Positions 1-7,312 of a stretch of DNA of 14,730 bases are shown here, piece after piece (position 1 is the first letter of the stretch; every line of letters begins with the position of its first letter). The notes beneath the pieces are model-generated. The model saw only the letters and a program-made list of their open reading frames with translations, made no database searches and was not told the DNA's origin. Both the position numbers and the translations under genes were made by a program. Origin of the DNA: Desulfobacterales bacterium (GTDB lineage Bacteria; Desulfobacterota; Desulfobacteria; Desulfobacterales; UBA2174_A); the NCBI GenBank assembly GCA_025454075.1, contig JALOPD010000076.1, forward strand, positions 1 to 14,730. Reading direction: 5' to 3'.

Positions 1-1
1 C

Positions 2-487
2 TTTCTCGTGGAGGATCAGACGGCGACGGAGATCAAGCGCCAGCAGGCGGTCCAGGACGTCCTGACGGTTTTCGACATCGACACCGAACTCGCCGGACGT
101 CTGTCGCGCACCGTCGAGGAGGCCTTCAGCGACATGCGCGCCCTGCGCCGGACCGCGCTCGATCTCCGCACGCCGCTGCCGGCCGCGGCCCCGGAGAGCG
201 CCGCCGCCGCCGACAAAAAACCCGACGCCGGCCTGCAGCCCGATGACATCCGCAAGAGCTTCGAGGACCGGCTCGGAATCCGCGTGAGCAGAGGGGCGTT
301 CGCCGCCCTGGAAACCGAAGGGTTTTCCAAACGCGTCGCTGATGCCATCGGCGAGATTCTGCAGAAGATCACCGAGACCGGGGTGGTCTCGACCCGGGAG
401 GCGCTGCTCAAGGACTTTGAAAAGGGAGTGCTTCTGCGGGATGTCCACTCCCGGGAGGAAAGGGTCGTCAGGGACTTCCCCTCCTGA
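2..487 (+). CDS. HDIG-domain membrane phosphodiesterase (PgpH/YqfF-like), N-terminal part; truncated by window edge and frameshifted
   Basis: This is the extracytoplasmic 7TMR-HDED region of a PgpH/YqfF-family protein; in that family the domain precedes a seven-helix membrane region and a cytoplasmic HDIG domain that hydrolyses cyclic di-AMP. The frame is already open at position 2 (FLVEDQTATEIKRQQAV), so the true start and first membrane helix lie outside the window, and the GTG at 8 is only the first start codon visible. The sequence is mostly amphipathic helix with an Ala/Pro-rich linker around 175-225. Reading ends at a TGA at 485-487, but the homologous sequence continues without a break in the next frame (codons from 481: LLRDLDVALGN). 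One extra C in the CCCC run at 478-481 would join the two parts. It and the next entry are therefore one gene, split by a sequencing error or a real one-base deletion. Confidence 0.8.
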   Translation, partial: FLVEDQTATEIKRQQAVQDVLTVFDIDTELAGRLSRTVEEAFSDMRALRRTALDLRTPLPAAAPESAAAADKKPDAGLQPDDIRKSFEDRLGIRVSRGAFAALETEGFSKRVADAIGEILQKITETGVVSTREALLKDFEKGVLLRDVHSREERVVRDFPS

Positions 488-513
488 GGGACCTGGACGT
501 CGCCCTGGGCAAC

Positions 514-2178
514 GTGGTGGCGGACCTTTGTCAGCGCCTGATCCAGCCGAACATCACGCTCAACCGCAGCGAGACCGAGCTGCGCAAGGCCCGCGCCGCC
601 GCGGAGATCAAGCCGGTCCTCTACCGGATCAAGCAGGGGGAGATGCTGCTGCGCGAGGGGGAGCGCGTCACCGAGCTGCACCTGCTGAAGCTCAAGGCCA
701 TGGAAACCGACGCCCGGCCCGAGCAGTTTTTCCTGATGGTCCTGGGCTCCGCCGCCCTGATGCTGGGGCTCATCGTGATGAGCCACGTGCTGCTCCTCCG
801 GCGCGTCTCAAACGATTGGGACAACCCCAGCCAAAACCTCCTGCTGATGGCCTGCGTGTTCCTGGCCTTCCAGTTGATCGCGCAAATCCTGGTCTCCTTC
901 GGCGAGGTGCTCATCCGCAACTCGCCCCACGCCGTTTCGGAGTCCTCGGCGGTGTTCATCGTCCCGCTGGCCGCCGCTCCGATGATCATCTGCGTCTTTT
1001 TGGGGATCGCCAGCGCGCTGCCGTTTGCGGTGGTGATGGCCGTCGCCGCGGCCATGGTCTTCAAGAACAGCCTGCCCATGCTCGTCTTCTTCCTGATCAG
1101 CGGCAGCATGGGGGCCTACTGGATCCGCAACTGCCGGGAGCGCAAGGTCTTCGTGACGGCGGGCGCCAAGACCGGTCTGCTGGCCGTCGCCCTGGCGGCG
1201 GCGGTGAGCGCCTGCACCGGCCACGTCTCTTGGGTCGACCTGGTCTGGAGCTCGGTTTTCGCTTTTCTGGGCGGTATGGGCGCGGGCCTGGTCGCCGCCG
1301 GGGTGGTGCCGCTCGTGGAGATCACCTTCGGCTACACGACGGACATCACGCTGCTGGAACTCGCCAACCTGGACCGTCCGATTCTCCGCCAGCTCATGAT
1401 CGAAGCCCCCGGCACGTATCACCACTCGGTGATCGTGGGCACCCTGGTGGAGGCGGCCGCCGTGGAGATCGACGCCAACCCGCTGTTGGCCAAGGTCACC
1501 GGCTACTACCACGATATCGGCAAGATCAAGAAGCCGCAGTACTTCATCGAAAACCAGCGCAACGGCAAAAACAAGCACGACAAGCTGGCGCCGTCGATGT
1601 CGAGCCTCATCCTCGTCTCCCACATCAAGGAAGGGGTGGAAATCGCGCGCGAAAACAAGCTGGCCAAGGTGATCATCGACGGCATCCGCTCGCATCACGG
1701 CACCGGCCTGATCCGCTATTTCTACGAAAAAGCCAGGCTCCTCAAAGGCGGGGACGCGGTCAAGGAGGAGGATTTCCGCTACCCGGGACCCAAGCCCCGC
1801 ACCCGGGAGGCCGCGCTGGTCATGCTGGCGGACGCCGTGGAGGCCGCCTCCCGGACGCTTGAAAACCCGACCCCGGCGCGGATCAAGGGACTCGTCAAGA
1901 GTCTGATGGACCGGCTGCTGTCCGACGGCCAGCTCGATGAATGCGCGATCACCCTGAGAGACCTCAACACGATCGCCGTCAGCTTCAACACCATCCTCAA
2001 CGGGATCCACCACCACCGCATCGAGTATCTCGACCAATACCAGGCACTTGACGAGGCCGGCAGGGGCAAGGCCAAAAATGGACATCCAGATCGCCAACCG
2101 CCAAAAACGGCACCCGATATCGCTGCGGAAGCTCCGCCGCCGGGCCCGGATCCTCTTAGACGCGCTAAAGTCTCCTGA
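514..2178 (+). CDS. HDIG-domain membrane phosphodiesterase (PgpH/YqfF-like), transmembrane and catalytic part
   Basis: This is the main part of the protein begun in the previous entry. Family members degrade cyclic di-AMP with a metal-dependent HD domain on the cytoplasmic face. After the end of the 7TMR-HDED domain come about seven hydrophobic stretches between about 720 and 1330 (the first is FFLMVLGSAALMLGLIVM). The HD domain follows: tandem His at 1420-1425 (TYHHS), the signature HDIGK at 1510-1524, SHHGTG near 1690 and LADAVEAASR near 1830. All expected metal ligands appear present, so the domain looks active. The GTG at 514 is only the first start in this frame after the frameshift; in-frame homologous sequence extends back to about 481, so it is probably not a real start. 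Beyond about 2040 the protein has a Pro/Ala-rich tail overlapping the first 101 bases of ybeY. phoH usually lies upstream of this pair and may sit just outside the window. Confidence 0.85.
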   Translation: MVADLCQRLIQPNITLNRSETELRKARAAAEIKPVLYRIKQGEMLLREGERVTELHLLKLKAMETDARPEQFFLMVLGSAALMLGLIVMSHVLLLRRVSNDWDNPSQNLLLMACVFLAFQLIAQILVSFGEVLIRNSPHAVSESSAVFIVPLAAAPMIICVFLGIASALPFAVVMAVAAAMVFKNSLPMLVFFLISGSMGAYWIRNCRERKVFVTAGAKTGLLAVALAAAVSACTGHVSWVDLVWSSVFAFLGGMGAGLVAAGVVPLVEITFGYTTDITLLELANLDRPILRQLMIEAPGTYHHSVIVGTLVEAAAVEIDANPLLAKVTGYYHDIGKIKKPQYFIENQRNGKNKHDKLAPSMSSLILVSHIKEGVEIARENKLAKVIIDGIRSHHGTGLIRYFYEKARLLKGGDAVKEEDFRYPGPKPRTREAALVMLADAVEAASRTLENPTPARIKGLVKSLMDRLLSDGQLDECAITLRDLNTIAVSFNTILNGIHHHRIEYLDQYQALDEAGRGKAKNGHPDRQPPKTAPDIAAEAPPPGPDPLRRAKVS

Positions 2179-2587
2179 GGGCGAGATTTCCATCCTGCTC
2201 GTGGACGATCGGGGGATCGCCGCGCTGAACCGCAGGTTCCTCGGCCGCGAGGGGCCCACCAACGTCATTGCATTCCCGATGCAGGAGGGCCGCTTCGCCG
2301 GCCTCAGCCCGAACCTCCTGGGGGATGTGGTCATCTCCGTGGACACCGCCCACCGGGAGGCCCGGGCGGCCGGGTTGGCCTTGGGCGAGCGGGTCACCCA
2401 ACTGCTCGCGCACGGCCTGCTGCATCTCCACGGCTATGACCACGAACACGACGCGGCGGAGGCCCGCCGCATGGCCGCGAAAAGCAGGCGCCTGCTGAAA
2501 TTGATCGCCGCGCGCGAGCCCCTCACGGGAAAGGGAAACTCCCGAAAACAGTCGCCCAGGGTAACAGTGAAACAGGTAAAACCGTGA
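2078..2587 (+). CDS. ybeY: Endoribonuclease YbeY, rRNA maturation factor
   Basis: YbeY is a zinc-dependent single-strand endoribonuclease used in 16S rRNA 3'-end maturation and ribosome quality control. The zinc motif HGLLHLHGYDH is complete, with ligands His112, His116 and His122. The family's central region is present too (NRRFLGREGPTNVIAFPM, then GDVVISVDTA). I chose the ATG at 2078 over the TTG at 2048 because MDIQIANRQ matches the usual YbeY beginning and a purine-rich stretch (AGGGGCAAGG) precedes it. The product is 169 residues, slightly longer than usual. The last 15-20 residues (rich in Lys, Ser and Val) run into the degenerate repeats that follow, so the C-terminus was probably extended by the repeat. 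The gene overlaps the end of the HDIG phosphodiesterase by about 100 bp, and the HDIG-ybeY order is common in many bacteria. Confidence 0.93.
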   Translation: MDIQIANRQKRHPISLRKLRRRARILLDALKSPEGEISILLVDDRGIAALNRRFLGREGPTNVIAFPMQEGRFAGLSPNLLGDVVISVDTAHREARAAGLALGERVTQLLAHGLLHLHGYDHEHDAAEARRMAAKSRRLLKLIAAREPLTGKGNSRKQSPRVTVKQVKP

Positions 2588-2725
2588 AACCGGAGAACAG
2601 GGAGCGTATGCTCCGGCTTTCCGGCTTTTGGTTTCATGATTTTCGGTTTCATGATTGACGGCCCCGTGCTTCACTGTTTTCCGTTTTGCTGTTTTTCGGT
2701 TCAACTTTTTTCGGTTTAATTATCT
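2560..2725. repeat. Degenerate short repeats between ybeY and nnr
   Basis: This T-rich stretch has much lower GC than the flanking genes and consists of short related words. GGTTTCATGATT occurs twice (2630-2641 and 2645-2656, period 15). Variants of TTTTTCGGTT follow near 2693 and 2707, and the complementary form (GTGAAAC, AACAGTGA) occurs on the left near 2562-2590. A small hairpin GGAGC-GTAT-GCTCC lies at 2601-2614 inside looser outer arms (GAAACC near 2585 and GGTTTC near 2630). The folded region might end ybeY transcription, but no proper U-tract follows the stem. I see no gene here. Confidence 0.6.
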
Positions 2726-2746
2726 CACCTCAACGAAAGAGATCGC

Positions 2747-2753
2747 GGAGGAG
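2747..2753 (+). promoter_or_regulatory. Ribosome binding site deciding the nnr start
   Basis: GGAGGAG lies 9 bases before the ATG at 2763. It fixes the nnr start there rather than at the in-frame ATG at 2655, which would add a Phe/Arg-rich leader translated from the repeat region. Confidence 0.8.
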
Positions 2754-2762
2754 ATACCACCG

Positions 2763-4319
2763 ATGTACCTCGTGACCGCCGCCGACATGCAGGCCATGGA
2801 CCGCGCGACCATCGACGCCTTCGGCATCCCCGGACGGGTCCTCATGGAGACCGCGGGCCGGGAAGCCGCGCGGGTGTTCCTGGCCCATTTTTCCGAAACG
2901 GCCCGCCGGGGGGTGGCGGTGGCCGCCGGCCGGGGCAACAACGGCGGCGACGGCCATGTCATGGCCCGGTGCCTGGCCCAGAAGGGCTACCCGGTCACGG
3001 TTTACCTTCTGGCTGAAACCGAAAAGGTCCAGGGGGATGCCGCCGCCAATTTGAGGCTTTTGCCTGCCCTGGGCGTGCCGGTGATCGAAGTGCCCGATGA
3101 GGAGGCGTTCGCCCGCCACCAACCCCGTATGCGGTCGGCCGCGGTGTGGATCGACGCCATTTTCGGCACCGGCCTCAACGCCGCCGTGGGCGGCTGGCTC
3201 CGCAGCGTCATCGAGTTCGTCAATCAGCTGAAGCGCCCGGTGTTCGCCGTCGACATCCCCTCGGGCCTCAACGCGGACACCGGTCAACCCTGCGGGGCCT
3301 GCATTCGCGCCGGGATCACCGCCACCTTTGCCTTTCCCAAAATCGGCCACGTCGTGTTCCCCGGCGCGGATTACACGGGGAAGCTCGAAGTGGTCGACAT
3401 CGGCATTCCGCCGCACATCGCCGCTCAGGTCGGACCGCGGCAGTTCCTGCTCTCGGCCGCGGACATCCGCGGCGGCCTGCCCCCCCGGCCGGCGGACGCC
3501 CACAAGGGCCGCACCGGGCACCTGCTGGTCGTCGCCGGCTCGCCGGGAAAGACCGGCGCGGCCGCCCTGACCGCCATGTCGGCGCTGCGGGTCGGCGCGG
3601 GGCTGGTGACGGCGGGAGTCTCCCGAAGCCTGAACCCGGTCATGGAGGCCCTCATGCTGGAAGCCATGACCGCTCCTCTGCCCGAATCGGGCAACGGCGC
3701 ACTAGGGCCCTCTGCCCGCGAGGCGCTGCTGTCTCTCTTGCAGGGGAAAACATGCCTCGCCGTCGGCCCGGGCCTCGGGCCGGCGCCGGAAACCGGCGAA
3801 CTGGTGCGCGACCTGGTCCGGTCGAACCCCCTACCCATGGTGATCGACGCGGACGGGCTGAACCACCTGGCCGGGCACCTCGATCTGCTGAAAGGGGTTG
3901 CAGCGGCGGCGGTGCTGACGCCGCACCCCGGAGAGATGGCGCGGCTGTTGGGGACGACCGCGGCCGCCGTTCAGCAGGACCGGATCGCCTGTGCCCGGGA
4001 CCTCGCCGGCGCCTGCCGGGTTCACGTCGTGCTCAAGGGGGCGCGCACCGTCATCGCCCACCCGGACGGCAGCGTGCATGTCAACCCCACCGGGAACCCC
4101 GGCATGGCCGCGGGCGGCATGGGCGATGTGCTGACAGGGGCCATCGCCGGCCTGATGACGCAGGGGGTCCGGCCGGATCTCGCCGCCCGGGCGGCGGTCT
4201 ACCTGCACGGCGCCGCCGGGGACCGCCTGGCCCGCGAACGGGGCCCGTGGGGGTTTCTGGCCGGCGAGGTCATGAACGCGCTGCCCGGCGAGATCGCCGA
4301 CGCCCTCGGTAGCAGCTGA
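2763..4319 (+). CDS. nnr: Bifunctional NAD(P)HX epimerase / ADP- or ATP-dependent NAD(P)HX dehydratase
   Basis: This enzyme repairs damaged nicotinamide cofactors: the N-terminal domain interconverts the R and S forms of hydrated NAD(P)H and the C-terminal domain dehydrates the S form using a nucleotide. The N-terminal YjeF_N domain (about residues 1-210) opens with MYLVTAADMQAMDRATIDAF and has AGRGNNGGDGHVMAR near residues 55-69 and the VDIPSGLNADTG loop. The C-terminal ribokinase-like domain (about 230-515) shows GHLLVVAGSPGKTGAA, VIDADGLNHL, LTPHPGEMARLLG and the nucleotide-binding NPTGNPGMAAGGMGD at residues 441-455. The 518-residue length is normal for the fused form. The stop codon directly abuts the GTG of tsaE, so the two are almost certainly cotranscribed. 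Confidence 0.95.
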   Translation: MYLVTAADMQAMDRATIDAFGIPGRVLMETAGREAARVFLAHFSETARRGVAVAAGRGNNGGDGHVMARCLAQKGYPVTVYLLAETEKVQGDAAANLRLLPALGVPVIEVPDEEAFARHQPRMRSAAVWIDAIFGTGLNAAVGGWLRSVIEFVNQLKRPVFAVDIPSGLNADTGQPCGACIRAGITATFAFPKIGHVVFPGADYTGKLEVVDIGIPPHIAAQVGPRQFLLSAADIRGGLPPRPADAHKGRTGHLLVVAGSPGKTGAAALTAMSALRVGAGLVTAGVSRSLNPVMEALMLEAMTAPLPESGNGALGPSAREALLSLLQGKTCLAVGPGLGPAPETGELVRDLVRSNPLPMVIDADGLNHLAGHLDLLKGVAAAAVLTPHPGEMARLLGTTAAAVQQDRIACARDLAGACRVHVVLKGARTVIAHPDGSVHVNPTGNPGMAAGGMGDVLTGAIAGLMTQGVRPDLAARAAVYLHGAAGDRLARERGPWGFLAGEVMNALPGEIADALGSS

Positions 4320-4844
4320 GTGGCGGCCTTGCGATCAACCGCCTCCGCACGCCTCACCTTCGAAAGCCGCAGCGAGGAGGAAACCCGCCGGGCGGGGGAG
4401 TGCTGCGGCCGAAGCGTCCACACCCCGATGGTTTTCTCCCTCATCGGGGACCTCGGCAGCGGCAAAACGATGTTCGTCCAGGGGCTGGCCCGCGGCCTCG
4501 GTGTGCCGGAGGGCTTTTACGTGACGAGCCCCAGCTTCACCCTGGTCAACGAATACCCCGGCCGCCTGCCCTTGGCCCACATCGATCTCTACCGCCTGGA
4601 GGCGGGGGCCGATCTGGACGACCTCGGGCTCGTGGACGCCCTGAAAAGCGACGGTGTCGCCGCCGTCGAATGGGCGGACAAGCTGCCGCCCGGGGCCCTC
4701 TCCGAGGCGCTGGAGATCCGCTTCGAGATCGGCGACGGCGACCGGCGCACCCTGCGCTTTTCCGCATATGGACAAGAGGCATCGAGTCTGCTAAAGAGCC
4801 TGAATTTATCGGCGGGCGGCCGCGGGATCCCGGCCCCGGCCTGA
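4320..4844 (+). CDS. tsaE: tRNA threonylcarbamoyladenosine biosynthesis ATPase TsaE
   Basis: TsaE is the small ATPase that works with TsaB and TsaD to make t6A at position 37 of ANN-decoding tRNAs. The P-loop GDLGSGKT is at residues 43-50. The family block TSPSFTLVNEYPG is at about 69-81, followed by HIDLYRL (87-93) and VEWADKL near 116-122. I used the GTG at 4320, which directly follows the nnr stop in the TGAGTG arrangement typical of coupled genes. No good ATG lies between it and the conserved core, and the 174-residue product is ordinary for the family. The C-terminal 20 or so residues are Gly/Ser/Pro-rich and probably not structured. lysC begins 26 bases downstream. Confidence 0.93.
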   Translation: MAALRSTASARLTFESRSEEETRRAGECCGRSVHTPMVFSLIGDLGSGKTMFVQGLARGLGVPEGFYVTSPSFTLVNEYPGRLPLAHIDLYRLEAGADLDDLGLVDALKSDGVAAVEWADKLPPGALSEALEIRFEIGDGDRRTLRFSAYGQEASSLLKSLNLSAGGRGIPAPA

Positions 4845-4870
4845 AGCAACGTCAGGAACGGAGGAAGTGA

Positions 4871-6088
4871 ATGGGCGTGATCGTCCAAAAGTACGGCGGC
4901 ACTTCAGTGGCCAACCTGGACCGCATTCAAAACGTCGCCCGCCGGGCGGTCCGGACCCATCGGCAGGGCCACGACGTGGTGGTCATCGTGTCGGCCATGG
5001 CCGGGGTCACGGACGGGCTGATCGGGCTGGCCAAAAAGGTCAACGAAAACCCGGACAAGCGCGAGCTGGATGCGCTGCTGGCCACCGGCGAGCAGACCAC
5101 CGCGGCGCTGCTGGCCATGATGCTCAGATCCATGGGCCACCCGGCGCAGTCCCTGATGGGCTTTCAGGTGGAGGTCCGCACCGATTTCTGCTACGGCAAC
5201 GCCCGCATCCAGGACATCCGCGTCGATCGCGTGCGCCGCCTGCTCGCGGACCGCACCATCGTGGTGGTGGCCGGCTTCCAGGGGTGCGACCCCGAAGGCA
5301 ACATCACCACCCTGGGCCGGGGAGGGTCCGACACCTCCGCGGTCGCCATCGCCGCCGCTCTCAAGGCGGATGCCTGCGAAATCTACACCGACGTCACCGG
5401 CGTCTTCACGGCCGACCCGAACGTGGTGGCCAAGGCGCGCAAGATCGACAGGATCTCCTATGAGGAGATGCTCGAGATGGCCAGCATCGGGGCCAAGGTC
5501 CTGCAGATCCGCTCCGTGGAGTTCGCGATGAAGTACAACGTGCCGGTGCATGTCCGATCGTCTTTTTCCGAGGAGGAGGGTACCATGGTCGTAGCTGAGG
5601 AAAACGGCATGGAACGGGTGGTGGTCTCCGCGGTGACCATGAACAAGAACGACGCCCGGATCACACTGAGGAAGGTCCCCGACCGGCCCGGCATCGCCGC
5701 CAGGATCTTTACCCCCGTCGCCGCAGCGGGGATCTGCGTCGACATGATCATCCAAAACACCCGTGCCAGCGGCGCCACCGACCTGACCTTCACGGTCCCG
5801 AAGGCCGATTTCAAGACCGCCCTGGAGATCGAGAAAAAGGTGGCCACGGAGATCGAGGCCGAGGACGTGTTCGGCGACGAGAACATCGCCAAGGTCTCCA
5901 TCACCGGGGTGGGGATGCGCAGCCACCCGGGCGTGGCCGCGCGCATGTTCGCGACCCTGGCCCGCGAGGGCATCAACATCATGATGATCAGCACCTCCGA
6001 AATCCGCATCTCCTGCCTGATCGAGCAGAAATACGCAGAGCTCGCCGTGCAGTGCCTGCACACGGAATTCGGCCTGGATGCTCAATGA
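4871..6088 (+). CDS. lysC: Aspartate kinase (aspartokinase), lysine-pathway type with tandem ACT domains
   Basis: This enzyme phosphorylates L-aspartate, the first step towards lysine, threonine and methionine. The N-terminal kinase domain starts with [10 protein letters not shown] and contains [28 protein letters not shown] and [15 protein letters not shown]. Two ACT domains follow (about residues 245-320 and 325-400), including [18 protein letters not shown] and [18 protein letters not shown], and normally confer feedback inhibition by lysine and/or threonine. The ATG at 4871 follows a purine-rich SD (CGGAGGAAG), and the 405-residue length matches monofunctional aspartokinases of the alpha2-beta2 class. 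A second strong translation start lies inside the gene (next entry). The gene ends in front of a repeat-derived hairpin. Confidence 0.96.
   Translation: MGVIVQKYGGTSVANLDRIQNVARRAVRTHRQGHDVVVIVSAMAGVTDGLIGLAKKVNENPDKRELDALLATGEQTTAALLAMMLRSMGHPAQSLMGFQVEVRTDFCYGNARIQDIRVDRVRRLLADRTIVVVAGFQGCDPEGNITTLGRGGSDTSAVAIAAALKADACEIYTDVTGVFTADPNVVAKARKIDRISYEEMLEMASIGAKVLQIRSVEFAMKYNVPVHVRSSFSEEEGTMVVAEENGMERVVVSAVTMNKNDARITLRKVPDRPGIAARIFTPVAAAGICVDMIIQNTRASGATDLTFTVPKADFKTALEIEKKVATEIEAEDVFGDENIAKVSITGVGMRSHPGVAARMFATLAREGINIMMISTSEIRISCLIEQKYAELAVQCLHTEFGLDAQ
5585..6088 (+). CDS. Possible internally initiated regulatory (beta) subunit of aspartokinase
   Basis: In the same frame as lysC, codon 239 is an ATG at 5585 preceded at 5571-5580 by AGGAGGAGGG, a near-perfect ribosome binding site about 4 bases away. 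Starting here would give a 167-residue protein with only the two ACT domains. In Bacillus subtilis aspartokinase II and Corynebacterium aspartokinase a beta subunit is made in just this way, from an in-frame start at the kinase/ACT boundary. The position fits. The purine run also encodes the Glu-Glu-Glu-Gly stretch of the protein, so it could be coincidental. Confidence 0.4.
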   Translation: MVVAEENGMERVVVSAVTMNKNDARITLRKVPDRPGIAARIFTPVAAAGICVDMIIQNTRASGATDLTFTVPKADFKTALEIEKKVATEIEAEDVFGDENIAKVSITGVGMRSHPGVAARMFATLAREGINIMMISTSEIRISCLIEQKYAELAVQCLHTEFGLDAQ

Positions 6089-6089
6089 A

Positions 6090-6175
6090 AAAAGGGGGCA
6101 AGGGGTCAAGTGCAACAACGGCCTGCAACGCGCCTCACGCGTCCCCTTGACCCCTTGAAACCCCGGACCCCTTTT
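6090..6175 (+). terminator. Repeat-built hairpin after lysC, possible terminator
   Basis: CAAGGGGTCAAG at 6099-6110 is perfectly complementary to CTTGACCCCTTG at 6146-6157 (12-bp stem, 35-base spacer). AAAAGGGG near 6090-6097 can also pair with CCCCTTTT at 6168-6175, leaving a short terminal T run. The structure begins right after the lysC stop codon, as a terminator would. The spacer is long and the T run is only four bases, so efficiency is uncertain; it may instead be a dispersed intergenic repeat. Confidence 0.4.
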
Positions 6176-6180
6176 AGCGC

Positions 6181-6276
6181 ATGCCCCGCTTCACGTTCCA
6201 CCAACTCATCTTCGTCGCCCTGGCGGCCGTGATAATCCTGGGGCTGTTTGTTTACCGCATGTTTTTTCTCTATTAA
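6181..6276 (+). CDS. Possible 31-residue single-span membrane peptide
   Basis: A 31-codon frame starts with ATG at 6181 and ends with TAA at 6274-6276. It begins MPRFTFHQ, continues with one strongly hydrophobic stretch (LIFVALAAVIILGLFVY) and ends RMFFLY. A basic N-terminus followed by a single membrane span is typical of small bacterial membrane proteins. An in-frame TAG lies at 6175, so it cannot start further upstream. I see no clear ribosome binding site, and it is bracketed by two hairpins. I do not recognise it and cannot assign a function; it could be chance. Confidence 0.4.
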   Translation: MPRFTFHQLIFVALAAVIILGLFVYRMFFLY

Positions 6277-6307
6277 CGAAAGCGGCCCGCTCAGGGGGCC
6301 GCTTTCG
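6277..6307. terminator. Hairpin between convergent genes, probable bidirectional terminator
   Basis: A perfect 12-bp stem, CGAAAGCGGCCC (6277-6288) with GGGCCGCTTTCG (6296-6307), encloses a 7-base loop. It sits directly after the TAA of the small frame on the plus strand and directly after the TGA of the zinc-PilZ gene on the minus strand (stop at 6308-6310), the classic place for a shared terminator. Neither side has a strong T run, so part of the effect may be mRNA 3'-end protection. Confidence 0.65.
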
Positions 6308-7225
6308 TCATATCCGCCGGACGCCGACACCGTAGCGAGCGTTCGTTCCGCCCAGGGCCTCCATGTCCCGGCACCACACCACCTGGCTGGCAACGACGCT
6401 GGGGGCGGAAGGGAAAAGCGGCTGGTCGGTCTTGACTGAAATGATCTCGCCCGGCTTGAGGGCGAAGTCGGAAAAAAGCATCATCCCCCCGGCGCTGAAA
6501 TTGTGCAGCTGGGCATACCCCAGCACCCCCAACCGGGGCTTCTCGATCATCACCGCAGCCGAGCGCCCATAGCGCGGGCTTTTTCTCAATTCGGCCCCGC
6601 CATGCTGGGCGACAGGGCCTTCAAGCCACGTTGCGAAGGGGGTCGAGAGCGTCGATGAGCCGGTGCCGTCGGCCGGCCGATGCTTGGCGGCCGGGCGGGC
6701 GGTTCCAACCGAGCCCCTGCCGGGGCTGTGGCCGGATGGGCTGCACACCGGGCAGCCTTTGCCGGCCAGCCGGGATCGGATGGGGGCTTCCCATTCATGC
6801 CCCTGGCCGCAAATCCACCACACCTTGCCCTTGTGATGGGAAGAAACCTCCCTGGCCCTGAGATCGGCATTGCGGCTGGGGTGCCACTCTTTGAGAAGCT
6901 CGGGTTTTTCATCCGCCATCCTCTGGTCGCCCTGCTTGTTCAGATTCCGGCAGAAAGTGCATTGCATTCCCCGAGTCCGGTCATACACCCGGGCGAGCCA
7001 CCAATGGCCCTTCGCGCAAAGCCACCACACCTCGCGGCGGGACCCGGGGGTAACGTCCTTCGGCCCCAGAGTGCCGTTCTTGGTGGGGTGCCATTGCCTG
7101 GCAAGCTCCGGCATCAACACGTAGAGATTATAGGATTCCGAGGCTTTGGGCACGAAACGATGCTCCTCGCTCTTCAGGGCGATTGTTTCAGGGCGATGCC
7201 GCCTCGAGAGGTCGCTTGGCATCAT
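6308..7225 (-). CDS. Two treble-clef/zinc-ribbon modules fused to a C-terminal PilZ domain
   Basis: The 305-residue protein has two homologous modules, about residues 37-92 and 108-161. Each has the pattern PEL-x4-WHPxxN, WWxCxxGHxW and a closing CxxC, with candidate zinc ligands C70/H74/C89/C92 and C139/H143/C158/C161. This matches the DUF4379-like 'probable zinc-ribbon' family, a treble-clef fold usually linked to nucleic-acid proteins. A 50-residue Gly/Ser/Thr-rich linker leads to a PilZ domain (about 213-305) with both c-di-GMP-binding signatures, R214-x3-R218 and N242-x-S-x-x-G. The sequence suggests a c-di-GMP-responsive cytoplasmic protein that may bind DNA or RNA; that role is inference. 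I kept the ATG at 7225 although no SD is visible; a second ATG follows immediately. It lies 100 bp downstream of pyrF, which may share its transcript. Confidence 0.85.
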   Translation of the reverse strand: MMPSDLSRRHRPETIALKSEEHRFVPKASESYNLYVLMPELARQWHPTKNGTLGPKDVTPGSRREVWWLCAKGHWWLARVYDRTRGMQCTFCRNLNKQGDQRMADEKPELLKEWHPSRNADLRAREVSSHHKGKVWWICGQGHEWEAPIRSRLAGKGCPVCSPSGHSPGRGSVGTARPAAKHRPADGTGSSTLSTPFATWLEGPVAQHGGAELRKSPRYGRSAAVMIEKPRLGVLGYAQLHNFSAGGMMLFSDFALKPGEIISVKTDQPLFPSAPSVVASQVVWCRDMEALGGTNARYGVGVRRI

Positions 7226-7312
7226 CGCGGGAAATCGGTCGGAAGCGGCGGATGGAAGTCGCGCGAACAGGCACTAAAACAGGGCAAATCTCTTCGATGA
7301 TGCGGCCGAAAG

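Noticed and set aside
485..487. The in-frame TGA as a selenocysteine codon, given selA in the window
   Set aside because: The homologous sequence continues in a different frame after the TGA, so readthrough would not restore the protein; a one-base deletion explains it.
808..2397. A long minus-strand frame antisense to the HDIG phosphodiesterase and ybeY
   Set aside because: Shadow of the real plus-strand genes; rich in His, Asp, Arg and Gly, with no start signal or domain.
2655..2762. An upstream ATG for nnr at 2655
   Set aside because: It adds a Phe/Arg-rich leader translated from the repeat region, while the ATG at 2763 has a strong SD and matches the family's N-terminus.
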